From Yponomeuta sedellus (taxonomy: Eukaryota; Arthropoda; Insecta; Lepidoptera; Yponomeutidae), in the NCBI GenBank assembly GCA_934045075.1, contig OW203749.1, positions 4,175,804-4,239,803 of the forward strand: a stretch of 64,000 bases of DNA. The letters are read 5' to 3'. Shown here one piece after another: positions 32,521-42,369 of the stretch; position 1 is the stretch's first letter; every line of letters starts with the position of its first letter. A program made the translations under genes and the position numbers. The notes under the pieces are model-generated. The model made no database searches and was not told the DNA's origin. It saw only the letters and a program-made list of their open reading frames with translations.

Positions 32521-33000
32521 TTAGGGGTGTGTGTGTGTGTGTGAGGGTGTGTGTGTGTCTTCGCGGCTTTAACATTGTGCGGTCTTAAGTTAGTCAAAAA
32601 CCCTCAATGTGCGGTCGGACCTCATTGTGCGGACGTCCGCACAATATTTTGAGGAAGCTTCAAATATAGCTATCGAATTCTCGCGTTCTGATTGTTCGAC
32701 TGGCGAAGTATGAGCAAATTTTCGGGGAGGACCTCATATTCGGTATTTTTGTCGAGTTGAGTTAACACAAACCAAAACATAGTTCAGGTGTGTACCACCA
32801 CGTGGCGCCACCAGTCCCCATTGTGTATATAAGCACAAAATGTGATAAAATGCGGACCTGTAAAAAGGACCGCACTTTATACGAGAAATTAGACTCATTA
32901 GAACCACCACGTGGCGCCTCCAGTTCCCATTGTGTGTATAAGCACAAAATGAGTACCTGTAAAAAGGACCGCACTTTATACGAGAAATTAGACTCATGCT
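32521..33000. repeat. GT microsatellite and two-copy tandem repeat
   Basis: 32525-32560 is GT-rich. 32797-32899 and 32907-33000 are tandem copies containing ACCACGTGGCGCC and AAAAAGGACCGCACTTTATA. The words TGCGGTCGGACC and GACGTCCGCACA recur and link this region to 36407-36900. Confidence 0.8.
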
Positions 33001-33199
33001 AAGTATGTATGTTCAATAATTGAGAGCATCACAGAGTTAAAGCACTTATCAGTGCCACTATAGCAAAGACAAAACACATCGTTGGTACTATTCATTGCGT
33101 TACGCAAAGATCCTGTTATCATTGAAGGGCTTAGGTTAGGTTGGGTTTGCATGGTTCTTAAGATTATTAGGTTTGTAGGGTTAATAATAATAATATTGG
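33001..33199. other. Short stretch with no recognised feature
   Basis: This is unique-looking AT-rich DNA between the tandem repeat and the family F chimera. Confidence 0.35.
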
Positions 33200-33219
33200 C
33201 TTTTTTGCATCTACTGAAT

Positions 33220-33450
33220 GAGATGATTTATCCAGTGGTATCTTCACTCACACTAGATGGGTGAGGGGACCACTCCGACGCTAACAGTGAAGAAAAACAT
33301 CGTAAGGAAACCCGCGGCTTAGTTGACTCCGCACTTATTGACTAGTCTTTCCTGTGGGCTAGGCCGACTAAGCTGTCAGGATGGTATAGGTGCTGGGCAA
33401 GCCTACACCATCTATAGAACAATGTCCCAGGCACTACAGCGTCGGAGGGT
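33220..33450. mobile_element. SINE family F, inverted chimera
   Basis: The first 70 bp carry the inverse of the F 3' end (CAGTGGTATCTTCACTCACA). From about 33287 the sequence switches to plus orientation (AACAGTGAAGAAAAACATCG to CCAGGCACTACAGCGTCGG). The two parts meet head-on. Confidence 0.7.
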
Positions 33451-33954
33451 TAATAATAAATGATAGTAAAAAAACAAGAAAACATTGTTCCAACCAAATC
33501 ACTGCTCTAGATCCTTTGTTAGGACCCTTTCGGATTTTTTTAATGACATTATAAAAATAGTTTTTTACATCTGTCCAAGTTCTTCAGTTCAGGTCAGTTC
33601 TTGGCTGAGGCATTCCTCACACTCTTTCTTGTTGGGTATTTTCTTCCTTAGCCAGTTGAGATCTTATTCAGGTGTACACATTCTGTGAAAATTTCAAGTG
33701 TCTACCTATTACGGTTCAAAAGACAGATCTCTGTGATAGAATAGAACTTTTATTCTTAAAAAATCGTCGCAATTATACTTAAAGATAAGGTTAAACAGAC
33801 AGCGTAGTATTGTCAAGTAATAGGGTCTCGATTTGCACCCATTGGGTACGGCACCCTAAAAACGAGAGGAGACAAGAATCGTCATAGTCTAGAGTAGTCA
33901 TCACGAGTCGTGAACCAATGACCTTGAGTGCGGACGGATCCTTGGAAGAAGGCG
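33451..33954. other. No recognised gene
   Basis: It contains degraded repeat DNA. The small frame at 33485-33688 has no recognisable domain. Confidence 0.35.
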
Positions 33955-36200
33955 AAATGTTTCTAAAACTTATGACATCATTATGTGGAAGGAAGTATTC
34001 AAAGAGCTGATATAAATAGAACTAAATCTTCAGGGTCAGAGGTCAGGATAGGAGTGCCACAGGATCGATTTTGGGGCCGTTCCTCTTCCTCGTATATGTA
34101 AATGATTTTCCTTTCTTGCATCATGATTTTTCGTTTGACTATATTGAAGCACATACAGTGATTAAATCGTTTAAAAAGCTAAAGCTTAAAAAAACTGAAG
34201 ACTTGTGGGGTATGTCCGTAACAGTAGTTAGCTCAGTAATCGACACCCTAGCACCCCATTTACCCAAAATCTTTAACCAATGTTTAGATGAGGGTATATT
34301 CCCTGATTTAATGAAATATAGTAAGCTCGTTCCTTTATTTAAAAGTGGTGATAAACAAGATCCTACAAATTTCAGACCAGTCTCGGTTTTACCCGTTTTA
34401 AGTAAAATATTCGAGAAGATAGTTCTAGGTCAACTGCTTACACACTTCAATAACTATCAACTTCTCCATGGTCAGCAATTCGGATTCACACAAGGGCGCT
34501 CTACAACGGACGCCGGCGTCATGTTAGTTAAACATATATTTAGTGCATGGGAAGATCGCAAGGATGCTATAGGCGTATTCTGTGACTTGTCGAAAGCATT
34601 TGATTGCGTGGACCATAAAACACTTCTTTTAAAATTAAAGCACTATGGTATAAACGGGAATAGCCTAAAACTTATGACATCATATTTAGAAGGAAGAATT
34701 CAAAGAGCTGAAATAAATAGAACTAAATCTTCAGGGTCAGAGGTCAGGATAGGAGTGCCACAGAGATCTATTTTGGGGCCCTTCCTCTTCCTCATATATG
34801 TAAATGATTTGCCGTTCATGGTTCAAAATATGTCAGAGATAGTATTATTCGCAGATGACACGTCACTTATTTTTAAAATTAAGAGACAAGAGAATGACCT
34901 TGACAGTACAAATAATGCTCTCTCTCGGGTACATAATTGGTTTACTACCAATAACTTATTGTTAAATTCAAAGAAGACAAAATGTATAAAGTTCACTCTA
35001 CCAAATGTCAAAGCGGTTGACAGCAATGTTATGTTGGAGAATGACAAATTAGACCTTGTAAATGAAACTGTATTTCTAGGTATCACAATTGATGCAAAGC
35101 TTCAATGGGGTCCTCATATAAAAAAATTAGCAAATAGGCTTAATTCAGCAGCATATGCAATTAAAAGAATTAGGGAACTAACTGACGTCGCAACTGCTAG
35201 GCTTGTTTATTTTAGTTACTTCCATAGTGTTATGTCCTATGGCATACTACTGTGGGGACGGGCTGCAGATATTGAGACCATCTTTGTCTTGCAGAAGAGA
35301 GCGATCAGATTCATTTATAAGCTAGGCAGTAGAGATTCGTTAAGAGATTTCTTTAAAGAAACTAACATCCTGACAGTTGCCAGTCAGTATATCTGTGAAA
35401 ACATTATGTACGTCAGGAAAAATATCAGTAACTTTAAAACTTTAGGTAGCCAACACAATGTGAATACTAGAAATAAACATAAACTTTTGTTCCCACTATT
35501 TAGGCTGGCAAAGGTTAATACATCCTTCATGGGGCATTGTATACGCTTCTATAATAAAATCCCTGAAGATATATTAAGCTTGCCTGAATCGCGGTTCAAA
35601 AACATAAAGGATTATCTAGATGACAATGAGGTCTGGAATTATAGCCAGTACAATGTATGAGTTCTATGTTTATAATAATTATGTAAACTATGTTAATTAA
35701 GGACTTTGAAAAGACTAAGTTTGGAGTTTTTTTGTCCATTTTTTCTCCAAAATGATCTAGATTTTAAAATGGACACCTAGTTTGAATTGTAACGTTCATT
35801 AAGACGCAGCTTCTGCGCTACTTTGAATAAAACCTTTTCATTTCATTTCATTTCAAAATATGTCAGAGATAGTATTATTTGCAGATGACACGTCACTTAT
35901 TTTCAAAATTAAGAGACAAGAGAATGATCTTGACAGTACAAATAATTCTCTCCCTCAGGTACTTAACTGGTTTACGCCTAATAACTTATTGTTAAATTTA
36001 AAAAAAACAATATGTATAAAGTTCACTCTACCAAATGTCAAAGTAGTTGACAGCAAAGTTATATTGGGAAAGGACAAACTAGACTTTGTCAAAGAAACTG
36101 TATTTCTAGGTATCACAATTGATGCAAAGCTTCAATGGCAATGGCAAAATTGGCAAATAAGCTTAGCTCTGCAGCATATGCTGTTAAAAGAATTAGGGAA
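33955..36200 (+). mobile_element. Daphne-like LINE inserted into an older copy of itself
   Basis: 33955-34125 carries the reverse-transcriptase palm region up to YVNDFPF. 35854-36200 resumes at QNMSEIVLFADD, the next residues of the same protein. Between them is a longer, 5'-truncated second copy (about 34126-35853) with its own 3' end ATAAAACCTTTTCATTTCAT. Thus an older element was split by a younger relative in the same orientation. The older part has lost one base in the motif B region and has an internal deletion near 36140. Confidence 0.85.
34071..35660 (+). pseudogene. Jockey/Daphne-like reverse transcriptase fragment, 529 codons open
   Basis: The frame holds the reverse-transcriptase domain and the C-terminal region of a non-LTR element but no endonuclease and no ORF1. 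Visible motifs: DPTNFRPVSVLPVLSKIFEK, motif A FCDLSKAFDCVDH, motif B GVPQRSILGPF, the catalytic FADDTSLIF, and the C-terminal FYNKIPEDILSLPESRF..NIKDYLDDNEVW. The first 15 or so codons belong to the older copy it landed in, so the start is artificial. Motif B normally reads GVPQGSILGP; the Arg here may harm activity. Thirteen residues present in the copies at 26480 and 27140 are missing after ESRFK. It is probably dead. Confidence 0.85.
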
Positions 36201-36406
36201 CGCGGCGCAGCGGAACAAGCAGATCGCGCGCGGCTTTTTAAAATTTTTACAGATTAAGATAGTTTGAAAACGCATTCACGAAGGAATATTATGAGGACTG
36301 CAGGTTAATGTGATTTAGTGCGTATTATAATATTGCGAAGACGCATTAATTAGGGACCTACCTAAATACTAGAAAAGGGAGAGGTGATTGAGTATGCAAC
36401 AACATC
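36201..36406. other. Short non-coding stretch after the old LINE copy
   Basis: The LINE match ends at about 36200 and the sequence becomes unrelated (GCGGCGCAGCGGAACAAGCA). No feature is recognised. Confidence 0.35.
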
Positions 36407-36665
36407 AAAATGCGGTCCGTGTGTAACTTCTCACAAACGGCACTAAATTGGGACAGGTGTAAATGCATTTGTACTTAGCATAAAATGCGGTCGGTGTGTA
36501 ACTTCTCTCAAACGGCACTAAAGTGGGGACAGTGTGTAAATGCATTTGTACATAGCATAAAATGCGGTCGGTGTGTAACTTCTCTCAAACGGCACTAAAG
36601 TGGGGACAGTGTGTAAATGCGTTTGTATTTTGCATAAAATGCGGTCGGTGTGTTTTTTCGCACGC
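36407..36665. repeat. Minisatellite, 75-77 bp unit, about 3.3 copies
   Basis: Units start AAAATGCGGTC at 36407, 36482, 36559 and 36636. They contain GTGTGTAACTTCTCTCAAAC and GGCACTAAAGTGGGGACAG. Copies 2 and 3 are almost identical. Confidence 0.9.
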
Positions 36666-37164
36666 GTTTGTTCGAAAGTGCGGTCCGACCGCATAATAAA
36701 TTGGGACCGCACAAGCCCGATTTTTGACACAAATTATGAAGAGCTCTATCTCTGTCTCAGTCGTGTGTATGGAAACTTCAAATAAAAGTTCATGCCAGAA
36801 CGAGATAGCTCCAGATTGTAGACAGATTTACACACTGCTAAGTCAACGGGAAAGGTAGGACCGCATAATGGGGAATTCTGACAAGGTCCTCACAATATAT
36901 GAGCCGCGAACAAGGGTGTGTGTGTGTGTGTGTGTGGCGAGGGAGGGTGTGTATGTGTGTGTTGGGAGGGTGTGAGAGTGAGAGTGTTTGATTTGAGTGT
37001 TTGAGTGAGTAGGGGGAGGAGGAAGGGAACTGAGGATTCCATGTAAGCTTGAGTTTGAGCCGTTAATGATCCTTTTTATGTCATTTTTAAAGGATACCTT
37101 GGAATCGCAGAATGGATCCGATGAGCTAAACTGTTTCTACACGGTTTTCCATGAAACATTTACT
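36666..37164. repeat. GCGGTC-rich block and GT microsatellite
   Basis: GTGCGGTCCGACCGCA and AGGACCGCATAATGGGG repeat the motif of the minisatellite. 36917-36990 is GT/GA-rich. TTCGCGGCT-type words occur inverted relative to 32560. No gene is seen. Confidence 0.6.
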
Positions 37165-37330
37165 AGTGCCCACCACAGGCTAAATGCCGCGTTTTCACGG
37201 TCTTAGTGCGCTCGGTCCGAGTGCTTTGGTGTTGTCACGAAAAACCGTCCAATCAGGAGCATTAGTTTTCTCGGATGGCGCACTCGGATCGACCGCACTA
37301 AGACCGTGAAATGCGGTGCCTAGTGTGGGA
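37165..37330. mobile_element. MITE with about 45-bp inverted ends
   Basis: CGTTTTCACGGTCTTAGTGC at the left matches GCACTAAGACCGTGAAATGC in inverse at the right. The symmetry continues inward over CGGTCCGAGTGC. The element is about 165 bp and non-coding. Confidence 0.8.
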
Positions 37331-37350
37331 GCCAACGACCTAACATATTT

Positions 37351-37837
37351 GAAGACCCCAGGGAAAAAGACAAACTAGTCAAGAAACAAACATCTGCATT
37401 TTGAAAGTTTGACTTATGCCACTTTTCCCTGTATGCGATTTTTTATGCATCAATAACTCCGAGACTAATTTGTTTTTTACCCTGTTCGGTTTACATCTTT
37501 TGAGTAACGGAAATTCCCTACAAAACTGCATTCACAGATTGTTTTGTAAAACAGTGACAATACTATTTTAATTTTTAATGCACTAAACCGTGCTAAGGAC
37601 AATTTTAAAAACCTATTTAGAGGCTAAAAATTCCACCCATGCCGGGATTCGAACCCGCGACTTCTGGCTATCCGTGCCAGCGCTCTATCCAACTGAGTCG
37701 CCCATTAGCTCAGTTGGATAGAGCGCTGGCACGGATAGCCAGAAGTCGCGGGTTCGAATCCCGGCATGGGTGGAATTTTTAGCCTCTAAATAGGTTTTTA
37801 AAACAGTGACAAGTTCGTCTTTTTCCCTGGAGTCTTC
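37351..37837. mobile_element. Inverted-repeat element carrying a family D insertion
   Basis: GAAGACCCCAGGGAAAAAGA (left) and its inverse with two mismatches (right, ending 37837) are 26-bp termini. Without the insertion at 37561-37798 and one target copy it would be about 235 bp. Confidence 0.8.
37547..37812 (-). mobile_element. Family D inverted dimer, 14-bp target duplication
   Basis: TAAAACAGTGACAA occurs exactly at 37547-37560 and 37799-37812. The 238-bp insert is almost a perfect palindrome: a tRNA-like core with tail in minus orientation (to about 37697), then the same core in plus orientation (from about 37702). Both have A and B boxes and the anticodon stem CTGGC/GCCAG. The A/T-rich tail lies only on the left, so priming was there. 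Confidence 0.92.
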
Positions 37838-37964
37838 ATTTGTAATTTGTTTTCTATTAGTAAATACTATTCACTTTAGTTTAGTTTACTTATAGAACAA
37901 TGGACCTGAAGCGAGAGACCCATTTTCGTTTCCCTGAACTTCGTTTTCTAAGTTATGTACATTT

Positions 37965-38547
37965 CACCATCATCATCATCAACTCATTATGTCCCCACCG
38001 AGGGGCACGGGTCTCTTCCCTGAGGAAGGTATAGGCCATACTCCAAGTCCGGATTGGTGGAGGCTTGCAAGACTAGTGGTTGGTCTTACTGTTAGAAGTT
38101 TTCAAGCCGCTCTAAGGCCTCTGACATGGCTTAGCGACTGTTTGTGCGCCCTCCTCGGCCTCGAGGGGGGTTGCTCCCGATGTGGGTTTAGGGGTGTTTA
38201 GGACCAAAACCAGTCCCAAGGTGGTGTTTAGTGGGTAGGCGCACTTCTTGTGAGTCCCACACTGGCAGCACGGCCGGGTCTGTGCTGTTATGCATGAGCA
38301 TTCACCACCTCCCTCCCCCGTGTCCTCCGGAGGGTGCCCTTTATAGGGTTAAGAAAAAAAAAACTTAGCGACTGCCATTACATGACAGCCGGCACCAACG
38401 GCATAACGTGCCTTGCGAGCGCTCGGAAAAAATGCCACTAGCGGTAGTCACGGGACGGTCACCCGTCCTGCACCTGACCGCGCCTGTCGTTGTTTAACTC
38501 AAGTGATTCATTCCAATCACTCGGTTCGCCTAGGCCACGAGCGCTTC
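37965..38547 (-). mobile_element. SINE family A split by a family C insertion
   Basis: The 3' part (37965-38140, with (CAT)n and CCCCACCGAGGGGCACGGGT) and the 5' part (38364-38547, ending CTAGGCCACGAGCGCTTC) form one full family A unit around the 223-bp insert. Confidence 0.9.
38141..38363 (+). mobile_element. Family C poly(A) retroposon, 11-bp target duplication
   Basis: CTTAGCGACTG flanks it at 38130-38140 and 38364-38374. The body includes CCTCGGCCTCGAGGGGGGTT, AAGGTGGTGTTTAGTGGGTA, GCAGCACGGCCGGGTCTGTG and TCCTCCGGAGGGTGCCC, ending in 11 A. It may be the 3' end of a LINE or a non-autonomous derivative. Confidence 0.92.
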
Positions 38548-38641
38548 GACACACATTACGGCATTTTAAAGTATAAGTAAAGTCAGTCTAACATGTAAAA
38601 ATCTTAACATATTTTAAACTTTCGCGACTTGTACACATAGT

Positions 38642-38936
38642 TAGAATATTTTCGGGGCTTAATCGCGGTCATCGAGATGTGTTCGAGTGGAAAAAAGTCG
38701 CATGGCTTATCGTCCGACATTGTCAGTGTAGTGTGTCGCAACCCTAGTGTCAATCAGCTATCAGAATAGTGCTTTCTGATAGCTGATTAAGGGTAGTCTG
38801 AAACCTAATCAGCCGAAGATGCGAACGGGTGCCAGCCATCAGTCTTCTCGTGACCACGATGACTGTAACGTCGTCGAAACGTCGAGGTAAAAAATAGCAA
38901 TAAATTACTACGCGATTAAGCCCCGAAAATATTCTA
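38642..38936. mobile_element. Element with 26-bp perfect inverted ends
   Basis: AGAATATTTTCGGGGCTTAA TCGCG at the left is matched exactly in inverse at 38910-38936. The interior has a 14-bp hairpin (ATCAGCTATCAGAA / TTCTGATAGCTGAT, about 38754-38788) and GTCGTCGAAACGTCGAGG. It is non-coding. Confidence 0.75.
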
Positions 38937-39011
38937 TATGTAAAAATCTTGTATCTTGTGTTTGTTTTCGCTTTCCTTCGAAACTGTTTCACTGCCCCCT
39001 CTACACTCAAG

Positions 39012-39115
39012 TGCGAGAACACGCGAGAACGGTGTACATTGCCGCATAGCTCCTAGGATAATCATAAAACTATTTGCTATATAAACGCAATGTACGAGTA
39101 TATCGTTCTCGCGTG
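39012..39115. repeat. Inverted repeat GCGAGAACACGCGAGAACG
   Basis: The 19-bp arm is repeated exactly in inverse at about 39099-39120, with a second inner pair (TGTACATTG / CAATGTAC). It is a possible short fold-back element. Confidence 0.7.
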
Positions 39116-39120
39116 TTCTC

Positions 39121-39447
39121 GCGCGAGAATGTAGATAGGGCATTATGATTTTTTTTTGGTTGGTGTGAGAATAGGTCGTAGGTTTTTTTAGGTTCTGCGG
39201 TCGTAGGCTAGGTTATATGACAAAACAAAATTTCTAGCCTCAGCTAGTAAATAGATCCCAATGCTACAATCATAAATTAATACGAGTAGTATTCACAGAC
39301 GTATTTTTGCAAATAAGTAAACATATAAACAAGTATCTTTCATAATCTAAGTATACACAATCTACCTACTTCAGTACAGAAAATTGCTTATACTTGAGTA
39401 TTTTCTAGTCAATTTTTTTTCTCTGACAGTAATTACTTAAATAAAGT
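39121..39447. other. No recognised gene
   Basis: This is AT-rich DNA without notable repeats or domains. Confidence 0.35.
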
Positions 39448-39493
39448 AAATCACTCGTGCCCCAGCAGTGGGGACAACAAGGGTTGATAACAA
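39448..39493 (+). mobile_element. SINE family A 3' end only
   Basis: CTCGTGCCCCAGCAGTGGGG followed by ACAACAAGGGTTGATAAC is the last 45 bp of family A. Confidence 0.75.
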
Positions 39494-39576
39494 ACGACAG
39501 TAAACAAAAACAAATCGACATAAAAACTCCAAACTCAGTCTGAAGTCGTTAATTAGGTAACAGTTTACATAATTGA

Positions 39577-39789
39577 CGACCTCTGTGGCGTAGCGGTAGC
39601 GCGTCTGCCTACCATGCAAGAGGTCCCGGGTTCGAATCCCGGCTGGAAACAAAAAAAAAAAAAAGTCCAGGTCTTGGATGTTTACATGTTTGTGATGTCG
39701 TTGTTTCTGGTTCCCACGACACAGGGTATCCTAGTGTGGCGCCAGAAGCAATGTATGTGCCTGTATGTAAATGTTATGTTATGTTATGT
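39577..39789 (+). mobile_element. SINE family E, full length
   Basis: It has A box TGGCGTAGCGGTAGCG and B box GGTTCGAATCCCGGC. The anticodon loop CTACCAT would give ACC (Gly-like). An A-run, then GGTCTTGGATGTTTACATGT, TATGTTATGTTATGTT at the end. Others are at 46749-46957 (plus), 29565-29772 and 54425-54632 (minus). Confidence 0.87.
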
Positions 39790-40184
39790 TAATTATTATA
39801 AAACATAGAACTGGCGCGTTGTACTGGCTTTAATTCCGTGCATTAATTATTATATTATATGCACTTGAAAGACATTTTTTTGTACAATTTCTTGTCAACT
39901 ATTTGTGTCGTCGTTGTCAGGCTATGCTGAACTAGCATAGCCTATTTGTGTAGGTACTGTCTATTAATAGACAGGCTCTCAAACGAAACGAGTCGGACAA
40001 GGTCTTATTCCGCAGTCACTTACTATTCTACGTGAACTATTGAGTACCAAATAGCGCTTTTATTAGGACTCCAGGGACGGATTCAGAATAAAATTTAGGT
40101 GGGGGGCCCAGAAAATATTTGAAGGAGCACGCACTCGTATTATATTGAATTCGAAATTATCGGTACTCATTAAACGTCGTACCT

Positions 40185-40430
40185 ATGCTACTATGTTTCC
40201 GCGGGTATCGTAAAAGGCGACTAAGGGACACAAACCGGGGGGTGGGGAGCAGTGCCCCCTGCAGTACAACTCCACCAAACTGCGATCCCCAACCCGTATG
40301 CCCGGCGTGGGGATTATGGTCATTACCCCCCAATGATGGCACAACCTTGCGCTATGGCGCTCATTAGGGGAGGGCTATGTCCAGCAGTGGACTAATATAG
40401 CCTGAAGAAGAAGAAGATGCTACTATGTTT
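40185..40430 (+). mobile_element. SINE family B, 14-bp target duplication
   Basis: ATGCTACTATGTTT flanks it exactly (40185-40198 and 40417-40430). The insert begins at CCGCGGGTATCGTAAAAGGC, so the first 70 or so bases are missing, and ends GAAGAAGAAG. Confidence 0.93.
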
Positions 40431-40439
40431 TATTATTAT

Positions 40440-40640
40440 CTTCTTCTTCAGACTATATTAGTCCACTGCTGGACATAGCCCTCCCCTAATGCGTGCCATA
40501 GCGCCCTGTCTTTAGCTTGCCGCATCCAGCATCTTCCGGCAGATTTTCGCAGATCGTCATCCCACCTGGTCGGAGGGCGTCCTACACTACGTTTGCCGAG
40601 TCGCGGTCTCCACTCAAGAACACGCTTACTCCAACGGTTC
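40440..40640 (-). mobile_element. RTE-like LINE 3' end
   Basis: On the minus strand it encodes the GDDRPPTRW-like and W-M-R-Q-A region and ends in GTCCAGCAGTGGACTAATAT then GAAGAAGAAG. It is a sister of the copy at 6861-7195. TTTATTAT at both sides could be a target duplication. Confidence 0.75.
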
Positions 40641-40649
40641 GGGCGGTTT

Positions 40650-40825
40650 ATTATCTCTATAATATAAAAAATGAATCGCTGAATGTATTGGTAAGCGCAA
40701 ATCTCGAGAGCAGCTGAACCGATTTTTTTAGAATATTCCTTGAAGTCAGAGGATGGTTCCTACGGAGAGAAAAAAAAAAGAATCGACTGTTGGGTGGTAC
40801 GAAGTTTGCTGCGTCAGCTAGTTAT
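40650..40825 (-). repeat. AGCTGAC interspersed repeat, inverted
   Basis: It is the inverse of the repeat at 10870-11055 (TGAATCGCTGAATGTATTGG, CTGAACCGATTTTTTTAGAA, GTCAGCTAGTT). Confidence 0.75.
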
Positions 40826-40986
40826 CTATATATTATTATATAAAAATCAATTGGACAACGGCTAGTTTGATTAAGCTATAGTTTTAAAAGGTTTGTGGTT
40901 CAGGGAAGGTTTAAAAGGTGAGACAATATTGAAAACAACTGAGAGTTGCAAAAACAAAGAAATATAGCGAAGGGAGAGTTTTAATT

Positions 40987-41526
40987 GAGACACCTAGTTT
41001 GAATTGTAACGTTCATTAAGCCTTTTCTGCGTTTCTTCTTCTTCTTTGGTCCTTTAACTCCTAGCGGAGCATAATGCCTCAACCACAGATTTCCACTTCT
41101 GACGGTGGTCCACGGCAGCCTCAAATTCAAGCCAGCTAGGGCCGATCGACATAGCCTCGATCGGTCTATTAATCTTTTCCAGGCGGTCCTTGTCCGCCCC
41201 CTCTTTCGGCATACGTTACTGCTTGTCTGGTCAGGCATCTCCTGTCGCGGCGTAGTGTATGTCCTATCCAGCGCCATTTCCTATCCAGGATTTCTAAGTG
41301 GACTGGTATCTGATTGGAACACTTCCAGAGGTCCTGGTTCCGTATTTTTTGTGGCCAGAATATCCCCAGTATCTTTCTGAGACATTCGTTAATGACATTA
41401 ACAGGCATCACACACATTAACATTCGTTAATGTGTGTGATGCCTGTGTGAGATATCTGAGCGCACGAACCACGACTCGCAACCGTACCGTCTTCTGCGCT
41501 ACTTTGAATAAAACCTTTTCATTTCT
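40987..41526 (+). mobile_element. Daphne 3' end interrupted by another LINE
   Basis: 40987-41031 (ACACCTAGTTTGAATTGTAA, CATTAAGCC) and 41492-41526 (TTCTGCGCTACTTTGAATAA, AACCTTTTCATTTC) are one Daphne-like tail split by the insert at 41032-41491. The word TTCTGCG is repeated at both junctions. Confidence 0.88.
41032..41491 (-). mobile_element. LINE C-terminal fragment inserted in a Daphne tail
   Basis: On the minus strand the sequence encodes LRKILGIFWPQKIRNQDLWK and RKWRWIGHTLRRDRRCLTRQ. After a frameshift it continues AGLNLRLP and LRHYAPLGVKGPKKKKKRRK. This WRWIGHTLR..ITRQAL-type end is common in insect LINE proteins. The 3' end is GGACCAAAGAAGAAGAAGAA. The 7-bp duplication is TTCTGCG. Confidence 0.8.
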
Positions 41527-41829
41527 ATAGGATAGGTAATACGAATTTCACCGGGTCATCTACATAGTTATTAATCGTTTCACTGCTCATAAACTAGTGC
41601 AGAAACGCTTTCTTTTGTTACAGTTGTCCCTGTGATTGTTTTTTGATGTGTACAAAACATTATATTTTTACCCAATTTAGACGCGAAACGCGTCGCGTGT
41701 TTTCTCACACAAGTATTGGTGTTCGTAGTAGTGTGTTCGTGTCTTGCTTCTGCTTGAAAAAGTGGAAGGGAGGGCGGTGGATTAGCTAACCGCATGGTGC
41801 TTGTGGGATTTTTGGCGGAATTTAGCAAA
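41527..41829. other. No recognised gene
   Basis: This is unique-looking DNA. The frame at 41580-41828 on the minus strand has no recognisable domain. Confidence 0.35.
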
Positions 41830-41968
41830 GTAATCTCTCTCCATCGTGGCTTGCCTGGAAGAAATTGCTCTAAGCAATAAGGCCGCCAATTGTACTGTAT
41901 CTTTGTAATTATGTTTTGTTTGTTTTTTCCTGGTGTACAATAAAGAATATTCTTATCTTATCTTAATC
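41830..41968 (+). mobile_element. LINE tail, same family as 32393-32515
   Basis: GGCTTGCCTGGAAGAAATTG, AATAAGGCCGCCAATTGTAC and ACAATAAAGAATATTCTTAT match the tail of the CR1/L2-like copy almost exactly. Confidence 0.8.
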
Positions 41969-42369
41969 TTAACTTTTTAATGCTATTATGGATTTCCGCA
42001 AAGTAACGCCTGATTCTATACAACACCCAATGTAGACGCCTATCTATTCAGGCCCCTTTTCTGGAACCTATAATACACGCTATATAAAATAATTTCCATT
42101 AACCAATTGACGGCCAGAGTAGTAAAACTGAAGTCACCGCTGATATGGTCTGAGTACATAACCGACTAACAGAAATCTGTAGGTGGCAGACAGGCGTGAT
42201 AAAATCAACCTAGGGTCTTGATTGTATGATCGACCCACTGTGCCACCCACTGCTAGCGCTTCCCATCATTGCACTGACATCAACGTCTAAGAAGCACGTG
42301 TGGCATAAAGACTGTAATTCATTAGTGTAAACACATGTACTTACGTACGTAGGTACGTGCATCTACACA
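41969..42369. other. No recognised gene
   Basis: This is unique-looking DNA before the pogo-like element. Confidence 0.35.

Noticed and set aside
36407..36665. CRISPR-like array
   Set aside because: The 75-77 bp units are directly adjacent with no unique spacers, and the genome is eukaryotic. It is a minisatellite.
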